A stretch of DNA of 64,000 nt from Paraglaciecola psychrophila 170 (GTDB taxonomy: Bacteria > Pseudomonadota > Gammaproteobacteria > Enterobacterales > Alteromonadaceae): contig NC_020514.1 of the NCBI RefSeq assembly GCF_000347635.1, positions 1,860,001 through 1,924,000 on the forward strand. The letters are read 5' to 3'. Of this stretch, positions 7,523-14,945 are shown in pieces. Position numbers and translations under genes: made by a program. The notes under the pieces are model-generated. The model was not told the DNA's origin. It ran no database searches and saw only the letters and a program-made list of their open reading frames with translations. Within the stretch, counting starts at the first letter, position 1. Each line of letters opens with the position of its first letter.

Positions 7523-7758
7523 GTAGCCCTTTCCGTTATTAATGTTGGCTACTGGTAATTGGGTACGCAAACTGGTAAGTTTTTAGCTCGGCAGTGTGGG
7601 GCAATTAGTCACACCATTAAAAGGAAGTTGGTCATCACATTTACATCACACATATCAACTTCACTACCGCTGGTAAATTTAATATTTAACTTCAGCAGGT
7701 TGTGGAGTTGCGTGTCAGTTATAAAAATTAATCAAGTGCTTGCGTGTACCGTGGGCAC
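7523..7758. other. Gene-less integron cassette
   Basis: The DNA between attC sites 2 and 3 has no credible coding sequence. A plus-strand reading that starts with TTG at 7559 runs straight through attC site 3 to 7849 and has no ribosome binding site, so I do not accept it. The cassette may carry a promoter or small RNA, or may simply be eroded. Confidence 0.6.
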
Positions 7759-7839
7759 TAACAAGTTAAATCAACGGAAAATCCCTCGCAGGCCAAACAA
7801 CGGCCAAAGCGCTCGGGCTTTCCGCTGTTTAAAGCGTTA
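7759..7839 (+). other. attC recombination site 3
   Basis: 81 bases from TAACAAGTTAAATCAACGG to TGTTTAAAGCGTTA. The inner arms pair as CGGAAA with TTTCCG, a different subfamily from sites 1 and 2. It lies directly before the strong ribosome binding site of the next cassette gene. Confidence 0.75.
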
Positions 7840-7858
7840 TATTTATTAAGGAGGCTAC

Positions 7859-8329
7859 GTGGATAAGGATACATTAGAGCTAGAAAAACTATCTTCAGAG
7901 ATAAAGAAACTAAAAGCTGAAATCGAATATATAAAATTACCTTTTTTGAAAAAACCTCAGTTTTGGACAGTTGTTCCTTCCATTATTGTTATTGCATTAA
8001 GTTATTTTGGCGCACAAATAACAGAGCAACACAAAGAAATAACTAGGCTCCAAAGTGAACAAGTAAGATTGGAAGCTAAACAGAGTGAATGGAAATTATT
8101 CTTTTATAGAAATTCTTTTAACCAAATTGAAAAAGAACTTCAGTTAGGATACTTGCCGGGTTATATCAATGGAATAATCAACTCGACAGAAGGAAGTGAA
8201 ACCGTAGACCGTATAATAAATAACCCGACCAAAAAATCTATTGGAAAATTTGCTTATGGAGTTGCTATGCAGGTTAGTGAGCAAGCGATAAGCAAGAGGA
8301 AAGAATTGGTCGAAGAACGAATAAAATAA
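7859..8329 (+). CDS. Cassette-borne protein: coiled coil with one membrane segment
   Basis: 156 residues beginning at GTG with a near-perfect ribosome binding site (AAGGAGG, 5 bases upstream of the start). An N-terminal coiled coil (LEKLSSEIKKLKAEIEYIKL) is followed by a single membrane helix (FWTVVPSIIVIALSYFGA), a second coiled coil (EQHKEITRLQSEQVRLEAK) and a helical soluble tail. The layout resembles small membrane-anchored accessory proteins found in cassettes and defence loci, but I recognise no family. The stop codon is separated from attC site 4 by only a few bases. Confidence 0.75.
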   Translation: MDKDTLELEKLSSEIKKLKAEIEYIKLPFLKKPQFWTVVPSIIVIALSYFGAQITEQHKEITRLQSEQVRLEAKQSEWKLFFYRNSFNQIEKELQLGYLPGYINGIINSTEGSETVDRIINNPTKKSIGKFAYGVAMQVSEQAISKRKELVEERIK

Positions 8330-8332
8330 ATA

Positions 8333-8425
8333 TAACAAGAACATTAAACGGAAAAAATACAGTTGGCTGTTTTCACTCCGTTCAACATTTTAGCCAACTA
8401 TATTTTTCCGCTTATGTAAGCGTTA
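8333..8425 (+). other. attC recombination site 4
   Basis: 93 bases from TAACAAGAACATTAAACGG to CGCTTATGTAAGCGTTA. Inner arms are ACAGTTGGCT and TTTTAGCCAACT, as in site 2, and the outer arms pair as CGGAAAAA with TTTTTCCG. Confidence 0.85.
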
Positions 8426-8431
8426 TATTTC

Positions 8432-8809
8432 ATGGGTACTATGAAGTCCTTTATCATCGAAATGTATTGTCGATTATCTGTTCCAATGTGGGCTGGTTTG
8501 TTTTTATATCTAGGCTGGAAAGTTCTAATATCATTCGGCCACATTCTAGGCTTGGATACGGCTGATTTAGATAAACAACAAGATGCAGGTGTAGCTATCT
8601 TTGCCTATATTTTCTTGTTCACGCTATTAATTATCGGTGCTTTTGCTGGCTGTTTACTTTGTTGTATTTCACTTTCTAAGATTTTTCGATTACCTGAAAA
8701 TGATTTTAGGCGCATCTTACTTAGTATGTTGAAAATAGACCGTAAGGAAAGGCTTCTTCAGCGTTATTATTTTTGGTGCTTTAAAATGGCGTATGGAAAT
8801 GAAATATAA
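8432..8809 (+). CDS. Cassette-borne two-segment membrane protein, unknown
   Basis: 125 residues with two hydrophobic stretches (VPMWAGLFLYLGWKVLISF and IFAYIFLFTLLIIGAFAGC) and a basic, aromatic C-terminus. The start is either the ATG at 8432, just six bases after attC site 4, or the ATG at 8441; neither has a clear ribosome binding site, so expression may depend on the preceding cassette. The stop codon is the first part of attC site 5. No family recognised. Confidence 0.65.
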   Translation: MGTMKSFIIEMYCRLSVPMWAGLFLYLGWKVLISFGHILGLDTADLDKQQDAGVAIFAYIFLFTLLIIGAFAGCLLCCISLSKIFRLPENDFRRILLSMLKIDRKERLLQRYYFWCFKMAYGNEI

Positions 8810-8878
8810 CAAAAACATCATGGTGGGAATTTTACTCGCTGAAAAAGCGCTCCTAAAATCCCCATATGTTAAGCGTTA
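8807..8878 (+). other. attC recombination site 5
   Basis: 72 bases from TAACAAAAACATCATGG to CCATATGTTAAGCGTTA. The inner arms pair as GGGAATTTTA with TAAAATCCCC. A shorter type, related in layout to site 7. Confidence 0.8.
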
Positions 8879-8883
8879 GGCAT

Positions 8884-9288
8884 ATGAATACGATACTGAG
8901 CGAATCATCAGATAATTTTTATTTTCACAATGTTTCATTTGGCTACAATAAAAATGAAGATTGCGATGAATTGAATATTTTTCTTGTCGAAGGTGAATAT
9001 GCCGATCACGATACTGCAAAGAGATTAGCCAAAATCACTTTCCTTGCCCCTATAATGTGGCAACAAATGGAAGAGTCACATTCATCATTTGATGAGTATG
9101 AAATACGCGATGACGGAGGTTTAATACAAATTATCGAAAGGTCTCGCTATTTCGATTTTGTAAATACAACTTATCCTTGGTATAAAGATATTCGCGGTAA
9201 AGCTCAACATATTCGTGTTTGGAGTCAAAATATAGTATCGGAGGTTATTGCCAAAGACATCCCAGCAGTGGTGTGGCAATATGCCTAA
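8884..9288 (+). CDS. Cassette-borne hypothetical protein
   Basis: 134 residues from the ATG at 8884, six bases after attC site 5; an upstream start at 8866 would lie inside the attC and is rejected. The protein is acidic and soluble, starts MNTILSESSDNFYFHNVSFG and has aromatic-rich segments (TTYPWYKDIRGKAQHIRVW). Its TAA is the first core triplet of attC site 6. No domain recognised and no toxin-antitoxin partner seen. Confidence 0.7.
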   Translation: MNTILSESSDNFYFHNVSFGYNKNEDCDELNIFLVEGEYADHDTAKRLAKITFLAPIMWQQMEESHSSFDEYEIRDDGGLIQIIERSRYFDFVNTTYPWYKDIRGKAQHIRVWSQNIVSEVIAKDIPAVVWQYA

Positions 9289-9375
9289 CAAGCAAATCAA
9301 CAAGGACTAAAAACAGCGGGCTGTTCGCTCCGCTCAATTTTAGCCCACTATTTTTAGCCTGTTATTTGGGCGTTA
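9286..9375 (+). other. attC recombination site 6
   Basis: 90 bases from TAACAAGCAAATCAACAAGG to TTATTTGGGCGTTA. The inner arms pair as CAGCGGGCT with AGCCCACT, a variant of the site 2 subfamily. Confidence 0.85.
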
Positions 9376-9610
9376 GCATGCCAAAGCCTATTCTCAGTTG
9401 GTTATCTAAAAGTGGAGTGCATGGCGGTTAGCTTTTTAGCTCATCACGGTCGGTAATATCAGTTCACGTAACCAGTAAGTTCTGGCAATATAAATCATCG
9501 AACACTGACAAAGTTAAGGCAAGGGATAATGCAGCATTTACATTTACACAAGGCAGTCACAGTTTGTTAGTTCATCAATCAATTCAAACAGCAGCACGCA
9601 ATGCGGCAGC
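9376..9610. other. Gene-less integron cassette
   Basis: About 235 bases between attC sites 6 and 7 with no open reading frame of note on either strand. A second gene-less cassette in the same array (the first is 7523-7758). Confidence 0.6.
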
Positions 9611-9688
9611 TAACAAAAACATCAACCAGAAAATTACTCGCTGGGCTACGCCCAATCGCTTCGTATTTTCTGGTTATATTAAGCGTTA
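9611..9688 (+). other. attC recombination site 7
   Basis: 78 bases from TAACAAAAACATCAACC to TTATATTAAGCGTTA. The inner arms pair as CCAGAAAAT with ATTTTCTGG. The same short layout as site 5. Confidence 0.8.
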
Positions 9689-9707
9689 GCACTCTAGGAA
9701 TATTCCA

Positions 9708-10247
9708 ATGCAGAATCATTCATCAATAAGTAAGTTTTTGAACAGCACATTCGGAATAGCATTATTCAGCGCGATTTTCCTTACTTTAGTCCCGTGGGTA
9801 TATAAGACTTACCTTTTGTCCTACCAAGAGAGCCGAACAAATACTCAAAATACGATGGAATTATTATCTGAAATAGATCATCGATTGTATTATGTTGCAA
9901 AAATTAAAGAAAATTTTCCTCAATATCAAAGAAATGACCTTATTCTTGCATTTCACGGAGAAAATGAAGGGCTCATTCGAAAATATTATAATTTTAAGTC
10001 GACTTCCCCTAAACTAGCTAGTCAATCACTTTTAGGGTTAACAATAAGGTTCGCGCGATTAAATCAGTGCATTGATTCACTTGTGTTTACCGAGCTAAGA
10101 ACTGAAATTGATCGGTTCAAAGATAGTTTTTTAGCTCAAATGGGAAATTTCAAAGGTCGAGATATCCCTCCAAAAGTTGTAGGGGACGCTGAATTAAGCT
10201 TACAAAAAATTATATCGGTATGGTCAAAGTTACAAAACGAGTGCTAA
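9708..10247 (+). CDS. Cassette-borne protein with N-terminal membrane anchor, unknown
   Basis: 179 residues. A membrane helix near the N-terminus (FGIALFSAIFLTLVPWVY) leads into a helical soluble part with one cysteine at residue 117 (LNQCIDSL) and one at the C-terminal end. The ATG lies about 20 bases after attC site 7, and the TAA opens the decayed attC site 8, so this is the last gene of the array. I recognise no family. The single-helix anchor plus helical domain repeats the layout of the 7859-8329 gene, without clear sequence similarity. Confidence 0.7.
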   Translation: MQNHSSISKFLNSTFGIALFSAIFLTLVPWVYKTYLLSYQESRTNTQNTMELLSEIDHRLYYVAKIKENFPQYQRNDLILAFHGENEGLIRKYYNFKSTSPKLASQSLLGLTIRFARLNQCIDSLVFTELRTEIDRFKDSFLAQMGNFKGRDIPPKVVGDAELSLQKIISVWSKLQNEC

Positions 10248-10336
10248 CAAGCAAATTAACAGGACTTAAAACTGTTTGCTGATTTTCGTTCCTCAAACAT
10301 TTTAGCCAACTATAATTTTCCGCTTAATGCGGCTTT
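10245..10336 (+). other. attC recombination site 8, decayed
   Basis: The 5' core TAACAAGCAAATTAAC and the inner arms (ACTGTTTGCT, TTTTAGCCAACT) are recognisable. The 3' core reads GCGGCTTTA instead of GCGTTA, which should prevent recombination. It marks the distal end of the array. Confidence 0.65.
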
Positions 10337-10832
10337 AAAACCATATGACTCCAACGACCGCTGATCGCTCAAACCGGACTAAACCACAATAAATAGCTAC
10401 GGCCGCTTTCTTGGGCAAAGCACCCGTTCGGCTAAGTCAGATCCAACTACTACAGTTTGCTCAAACTAACCTGTCAGCTTATAAGCCAGGGCTGAGTTTC
10501 AAATATTAATTCGTCGAATTTTTATAGAGTTTACGCTTTGATTTTTCCTAGTTATAAACATACGTGATTTGGGAGAAATCTAAGTATAGAAAATCGCGGG
10601 TTTTAAGGGGGGGACAGTTTGAAGCTTTAATACGCTCGCGCAACATCTGTTGGTCTTCTTGAGAGTAATGAATAATCCATGCATTATTTTAAAACTCGTT
10701 CATAATTTTTAAATTTTCTATATTTCAAGTTTTTGTAATTTAGGGATAATCAAAAACTAGTAATATTATCTATATTTTATTTTCGAAAAGACAGCTACTC
10801 TCAATTTGTTACATATATTAAAAAGGTAATAA
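10337..10832. other. Non-coding stretch after the cassette array
   Basis: About 500 bases with no supported gene on either strand. The second half is strongly AT-rich and probably holds the promoter of the haemoglobin remnant. No attC site is visible beyond 10336. Confidence 0.5.
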
Positions 10833-11109
10833 ATGATGAACATCAATTTATTTGAAGATATTGGGGGACAAGCCGCTGTTGACGCTGCTGTTGATATCTT
10901 TTATCGAATAGTATTGAGTGATGAGAGCATCGCTTCATTTTTCGATAATACTGTTGATATCGATCATGACGCTCAATTTGTTCATCAGAAAAGTCACCTG
11001 ACCAGGTAATTTGATGGGCATCATCATTACATAATTAAAGAAATACGAGCGGCCCATGCAACATTAACAGCATAAGGCTTAAATGAAGTTGCCTTGCTGC
11101 TATCTATGA
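10833..11109 (+). pseudogene. Truncated haemoglobin (group I) pseudogene
   Basis: Reading from the ATG at 10833 gives NLFEDIGGQAAVDAAVDIFY, the start of a group I truncated haemoglobin. The frame meets TAA at 11007-11009, then continues without shift as FDGHHHYIIKEIRAAHATL. This aligns gap-free to the family region around the distal part (consensus AFGGPxxYTGKDxRxAHAxL). A second in-frame TAA (11073-11075) follows before GLNEVALL, and the last helix is missing. Two nonsense codons plus a lost end make this a dead gene. It faces the ferredoxin reductase gene; such pairs can act together in NO or oxygen chemistry (inference). Confidence 0.8.
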
Positions 11110-11115
11110 TGCTTT

Positions 11116-11898
11116 CTATTTTTCAACAAAAGCTCTTTCAACCACGTAGTCTCCTTGCACACCCTTTTTAGGACTCTCTTTAAAGCCTATTTCATCAATA
11201 ATGGCGCACGTCTCTTTCAACATGGATGGGCTACCACACAACATGACGCGATCAAATTCTGGGTCAAGCTCGGGTATGCCAATATCGTGATATAACTTTC
11301 CTGTTTTCATTAAATCAGTAATTCGACCCTGATTTTTATATGGTTCTCGAGTGACACTCGGATAGTAAATAAGCTGATCAGTAATCATTTCACCTAGATA
11401 CTCGTGCTTTGGAAGATCTTCGGTGATTATTTTGTTGTACGACAATTCATCGATAAACCTAACACCATGAAACAAAACAACCTTTTCAAATCGTTCATAG
11501 GTTTCAGGGTCTTTGATAATACTTAAAAAAGGAGCCAGTCCTGTTCCAGTACCGATCAATAGCAAATTTCTACCATCGCGAAGATCGTCGATAACCAGTG
11601 TTCCGGTTGGTTTACTACCGATAATGACTTCATCACCAATCGCTAAGTGTTGCAACTTAGATGTGAAGGCACCGCCTTCCACTTTAATGCTAAAAAACTC
11701 TAAATAATCCTCATGGTTTGCACTAACGATACTATAAGCGCGCAAGATTGGTCTCTTCTCCTCTTGCTCTAAGCCAATGATGATATATTCCCCGTTTCTA
11801 AAGCGAAGACTTTGACTACGCGTCGTTTTAAAGGAAAAAAGCGTATCGTTCCAGTGGACGACATCGATGACTTTTTCGGGGTTAAATTTTCTTTGCAT
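11116..11898 (-). CDS. fpr: Ferredoxin--NADP(+) reductase
   Basis: 260 residues with the FAD-binding RAYSIVSANHEDYLEFF, the phosphate-binding GGAFTSKL, the NADP-binding GTGTGLAPFLSI, the CGSPSMLKE segment and a C-terminal tail ending VERAFVEK typical of bacterial subclass I (Azotobacter/Rhodobacter type) FPR. It transfers electrons between NADPH and ferredoxin or flavodoxin in the cytoplasm. It lies 19 bases downstream of lipA, as the last gene of the iron-sulfur cluster, which suggests that it supplies reductant for cluster assembly or for the radical-SAM enzyme LipA (inference). Confidence 0.92.
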   Translation of the reverse strand: MQRKFNPEKVIDVVHWNDTLFSFKTTRSQSLRFRNGEYIIIGLEQEEKRPILRAYSIVSANHEDYLEFFSIKVEGGAFTSKLQHLAIGDEVIIGSKPTGTLVIDDLRDGRNLLLIGTGTGLAPFLSIIKDPETYERFEKVVLFHGVRFIDELSYNKIITEDLPKHEYLGEMITDQLIYYPSVTREPYKNQGRITDLMKTGKLYHDIGIPELDPEFDRVMLCGSPSMLKETCAIIDEIGFKESPKKGVQGDYVVERAFVEK

Positions 11899-11917
11899 AA
11901 CTTATCCTGTAGTCTGA

Positions 11918-12889
11918 TTATTTTATTTCTTTACCTGCAGCTTGTAGGTCTGCATGGTAGCTAGAACGAACCAATGGGCCTGATGCAGCATGGGTAAAGC
12001 CTAGTTCTTTTGCTGTAACACCCAGTTGCTCAAATTCGGCTGGTGTAACATAACGTTTCACTGCCAGATGATGCTTACTGGGTTGCAAGTATTGCCCTAA
12101 CGTAAGCATTTCTACATTATGCTCACGCAAGTCTTGTAATACGTCGGTAATCTCTTGAATCGTCTCACCAAGACCAAGCATCAGGCCTGATTTTGTGGCT
12201 ACTTGTGGATGCATGACTTTAAAGCGTCGTAACAACTCCAGTGAATTTTTATAATTAGCCCCAGGACGAACTTCACGGTACATATGTGGAGCAGTTTCAA
12301 GGTTATGATTAAATACGTCTGGTGGTGCTGTACTTAATATATCGAGTGCTTTGTCCATACGGCCTTTAAAGTCAGGAACCAAAATTTCTATTTTTATGTT
12401 GGGTACCTCCTTACGTATCGCATTAATGCAGTCTACAAAGTGTTGAGCACCACCATCACGAAGGTCATCCCTGTCGACTGATGTAATGACCACATACTTT
12501 AATTTCATATCCCGTATTGTGGCTGCTAATTTTTGCGGCTCCTCAGCACTGACTGGTAAAGGTCTGCCATGTGCTACATCACAGAACGGGCAGCGGCGCG
12601 TACAAATAGCTCCTAAGATCATAAATGTAGCGGTTCCGTGATTAAAACATTCGTGCAAATTAGGACATGAAGCTTCTTCGCAAACTGAGCTTAGATTATG
12701 CTTACGCATAGCTTGTTTAATTTGATCTACTTTCGCTGTATTACTTGGCAGTTTTATTTTTAACCAGCTAGGCTTTTTTAATGTGGTTTCTTTCTCACTA
12801 GTGACTATTTTTACTGGAATAAAAGCCAACTTGTCAGCATTTCGCAGCTTTTCTCCAGCCACATATTTTGATTGTTTTATGTTGTTCAT
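11918..12889 (-). CDS. lipA: Lipoyl synthase
   Basis: 323 residues. It inserts two sulfur atoms into octanoyl groups on E2 and GcvH proteins. Both iron-sulfur sites are visible: the auxiliary cluster motif [12 protein letters not shown] and the radical-SAM motif CTRRCPFC, plus the conserved [15 protein letters not shown] and the C-terminal RSSYHA with its serine ligand. The N-terminus up to residue 40 is variable, as usual. The gene is not next to lipB as in enterobacteria, but in the SUF cluster between bolA and fpr. LipA consumes its own auxiliary cluster, so linkage to cluster assembly makes sense. Whether another lipA exists elsewhere cannot be seen. Confidence 0.95.
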   Translation of the reverse strand: MNNIKQSKYVAGEKLRNADKLAFIPVKIVTSEKETTLKKPSWLKIKLPSNTAKVDQIKQAMRKHNLSSVCEEASCPNLHECFNHGTATFMILGAICTRRCPFCDVAHGRPLPVSAEEPQKLAATIRDMKLKYVVITSVDRDDLRDGGAQHFVDCINAIRKEVPNIKIEILVPDFKGRMDKALDILSTAPPDVFNHNLETAPHMYREVRPGANYKNSLELLRRFKVMHPQVATKSGLMLGLGETIQEITDVLQDLREHNVEMLTLGQYLQPSKHHLAVKRYVTPAEFEQLGVTAKELGFTHAASGPLVRSSYHADLQAAGKEIK

Positions 12890-13010
12890 AATATTTGTAA
12901 GCCCTACTAATACTCTACGTATTACTAATGAATTTTAGCCGATTTGACATGTCTTGAGGCCAAAAAATGACTGGTTAGTATTTTACATTGGTAAAGTGTG
13001 ATGATCTTAA

Positions 13011-13250
13011 TTAGGGTGTAGGTAACATCGTTTTTAAGTTGTCAATGGCATGGACGGGGGCGCTAGGTCCTGTCATCAGTGGCGCGATGGCAGATAGCAC
13101 TAACTTGTGTTTAGCTAACATGTTTTTCCCAACAAACGCTTGAGCGGTGACAACTAGGCTGAAATGCCCATTTCCCACATTATTAACTGTGACCTGTGCG
13201 TCAGTAATTTCATTTATAATCATATCTTGAATTGTCTGATTGATGCTCAT
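13011..13250 (-). CDS. BolA-family protein
   Basis: 79 residues with the BolA/IbaG fold and the family C-terminal motif APVHAIDNLKTM. BolA proteins bind [2Fe-2S] clusters together with CGFS-type monothiol glutaredoxins and help deliver clusters to targets. The gene preceding it in the operon is a broken copy of exactly such a glutaredoxin, so this protein has lost its local partner. A helix-turn-helix-like HKLVLSAIAPLM replaces the more usual HRLVN segment. It lies between sufE and lipA on the same strand. Confidence 0.8.
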   Translation of the reverse strand: MSINQTIQDMIINEITDAQVTVNNVGNGHFSLVVTAQAFVGKNMLAKHKLVLSAIAPLMTGPSAPVHAIDNLKTMLPTP

Positions 13251-13349
13251 GTGATTATTCCTAATTGGATGTGTGCGATTTGTCTAATAATTGAAGAATT
13301 GTGCGATTGATTTATTTGCACAGGAGCAGGTATAACGTCGTTTGATTTA

Positions 13350-13487
13350 GCTATCTTCACCACAAGCTATTAAGATTTTTACTGGGATAGTAGTGGATAC
13401 ACTTTGAGGTTGTTCGGGCTAACCTTGCATAAAAATAACAACGGCATTATCGATGTATGGCTCTTCAATTTTGTTGACGATATGCAT
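13350..13487 (-). pseudogene. Monothiol (CGFS) glutaredoxin remnant
   Basis: From the ATG at 13487 the reading is MHIVNKIEEPYIDNAVVIFM then QG, a TAG stop, then PEQPQSVSTT and VKILIACGED, ending at TAA. This follows the Grx4/GrxD pattern (VVIFMKGTPEQPQCGFS ... ACGE), with a stop in place of the threonine, the CGFS motif destroyed (SVS) and the C-terminal two thirds missing. A ribosome-binding-like GGGAGTAG precedes the ATG. It lies between sufE and bolA, where an intact Grx4-BolA pair would be expected. Confidence 0.8.
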
Positions 13488-13548
13488 CTACTACTCCCTA
13501 TAAGTTGTTGATTAATCATTGTTAATGACAAATTGAAATGTTGTTTAG

Positions 13549-14004
13549 CTAACATCGCTTTGCGAGATATAATATTTTTTTGACCATTGCGCGCAAACCA
13601 TTACCTCGCATCGAACTCAAATGACTGAATAAATCAATATCGGTAAAAAATGCTTCGATATTAAAATCAGTTACTTCCTGAGGTGTTTTTTTATTAAATG
13701 CACTGAGAACGATACCTGCTAGCCCTTTAACAATTTGGGCTTCGCTGTCGACCGCCATTAAAAGAAGATTATTTTTTGCATCGTATTCGCATACTAGCCA
13801 TACTTGACTTTGACAGCCGACTATAAGATTTTCGTCAGTTTTAAATGACACGGGTAGGGTAGGAAGTTCCTTACCAAGGTCTATTATATAACGGTAACGA
13901 TCTTCCCAATCATCAAAGAAGCAAAGAGTCTCTGCGATGTCTTCAGACTTGATTTTAGTGCCAAAGGGGCTGTCTGAAAAGTGGGTGATAGGCAGGTTAT
14001 TCAT
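13549..14004 (-). CDS. sufE: SufE-family sulfur acceptor
   Basis: About 151 residues from the ATG at 14004, starting MNNLPITHFSDSPFG; an upstream ATG would add an 18-residue tail overlapping sufT and is less likely. Contains FDDWEDRYRYIIDLG and the sulfur-accepting cysteine in VGCQSQVWL. SufE takes persulfide from SufS and passes it to the SufBCD scaffold. Its start overlaps the sufT stop by one base (TGATG), implying translational coupling. The C-terminal SSMRGNGLRAMVKKI is typical. Confidence 0.93.
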   Translation of the reverse strand: MNNLPITHFSDSPFGTKIKSEDIAETLCFFDDWEDRYRYIIDLGKELPTLPVSFKTDENLIVGCQSQVWLVCEYDAKNNLLLMAVDSEAQIVKGLAGIVLSAFNKKTPQEVTDFNIEAFFTDIDLFSHLSSMRGNGLRAMVKKILYLAKRC

Positions 14005-14528
14005 CAGAATAACCCCATCTCTAATTGTGCTTCTTCGGTCATCATTTCTCGACTCCATGGCGGATCAAGTACAAGGTCGACCTTCACGTTATCTACATTA
14101 GGCACTAGCCCAACTTTATATTTAACATCATCTACCAATACAGGACCCATACCACAAGCAGGAGCCGTTAACGTCATGGAAATCAATACTGTATTGCCCT
14201 CAATTTTACAGCCATATATTAAACCTAAATCAACAATGCTAACTGGCATTTCTGGATCGTAAACAGCAGATATCGCTTTCCATACATTACTTTCAATCAC
14301 CGTTTCATCGCCTGAGTCCTCAAATTCTAAAATGATGGGTTCAAACCCAAGAGCATCGGCATCAGTGCCATCAACCCGAGCCATATTACCGTTAACAAGA
14401 ACGGTATATGCTCCACCTAATGATTGTGTCAGAGTGACAAAGGTATCTTTTTTAATGGTGATAGGAATGCCGTCTGGCACCAGTAGCGCTGGACAATCTT
14501 TATTCACAACTATTATTTGCTTTTGCAT
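14004..14528 (-). CDS. sufT: Iron-sulfur assembly protein SufT (DUF59/MIP18)
   Basis: 174 residues. The N-terminal extension of SufT proteins (VTLTQSLGGAYTVLVNGNMARV) precedes a DUF59/MIP18 domain with VYDPEMPVSIVDLGLIYG and the conserved cysteine in LTAPACGMGP. SufT proteins help maturation of iron-sulfur proteins, reported in Gram-positive bacteria as most important under high demand for clusters, including lipoyl synthase. That fits its place in a cluster that also holds lipA. It lies between sufA and sufE. Confidence 0.9.
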   Translation of the reverse strand: MQKQIIVVNKDCPALLVPDGIPITIKKDTFVTLTQSLGGAYTVLVNGNMARVDGTDADALGFEPIILEFEDSGDETVIESNVWKAISAVYDPEMPVSIVDLGLIYGCKIEGNTVLISMTLTAPACGMGPVLVDDVKYKVGLVPNVDNVKVDLVLDPPWSREMMTEEAQLEMGLF

Positions 14529-14558
14529 AACATTTTTCCAGTATATTGAGTTAAACCA

Positions 14559-14927
14559 TCAGACTGAAAAGCTTTCACCACAACCACATTCTGCTGAGCT
14601 ATTCGGATTAATAAACTTAATCACTTTGTTCAATCCCTCAGTGACGCAGTCAATCTCAGTACCATTTACATAGGGTAAGGCTTCTTGAGTGACGTAGAGT
14701 TTTAATTCATCATCATTAATGATGACTAGGTGTTCTTCTGTGCTGGGGTTGTCAATAAAATCCAACACATATTTAAAACCATTGCAGCCACTTTTTTTTA
14801 CTGAAAAGCACAATCCAACTGCGTGCTTAATTTTTATTTTTTGAGTCAAAAAAGTACGCGCACTATCACTTAAAGACACACGAGGCTTACTTGGTTCAAA
14901 AGTCATTACAGTCATAATATTACCCAT
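14559..14927 (-). CDS. sufA: A-type iron-sulfur carrier (SufA/IscA family)
   Basis: 122 residues with the three conserved cysteines of A-type carriers: KKSGCNGFKY and, near the C-terminus, CGCGESF. The family receives clusters from the SufBCD scaffold and donates them to apoproteins. The initiation point may be the second or third methionine (MTVMTFEP). Gene order sufS-sufA-sufT. SufA, IscA and ErpA are difficult to separate by sequence; the location decides for SufA. Confidence 0.87.
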   Translation of the reverse strand: MGNIMTVMTFEPSKPRVSLSDSARTFLTQKIKIKHAVGLCFSVKKSGCNGFKYVLDFIDNPSTEEHLVIINDDELKLYVTQEALPYVNGTEIDCVTEGLNKVIKFINPNSSAECGCGESFSV

Positions 14928-14945
14928 TTTTAATGTGATTTTTAG

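Noticed and set aside
7559..7849. A 96-residue plus-strand reading in the second cassette
   Set aside because: It starts with TTG without a ribosome binding site and runs through attC site 3, which genuine cassette genes do not do.
9286..9375. The attC repeats as a CRISPR array
   Set aside because: Units are 72 to 94 bases, imperfect, separated by whole genes, and have paired inner arms and GCGTTA cores; no cas genes are present.
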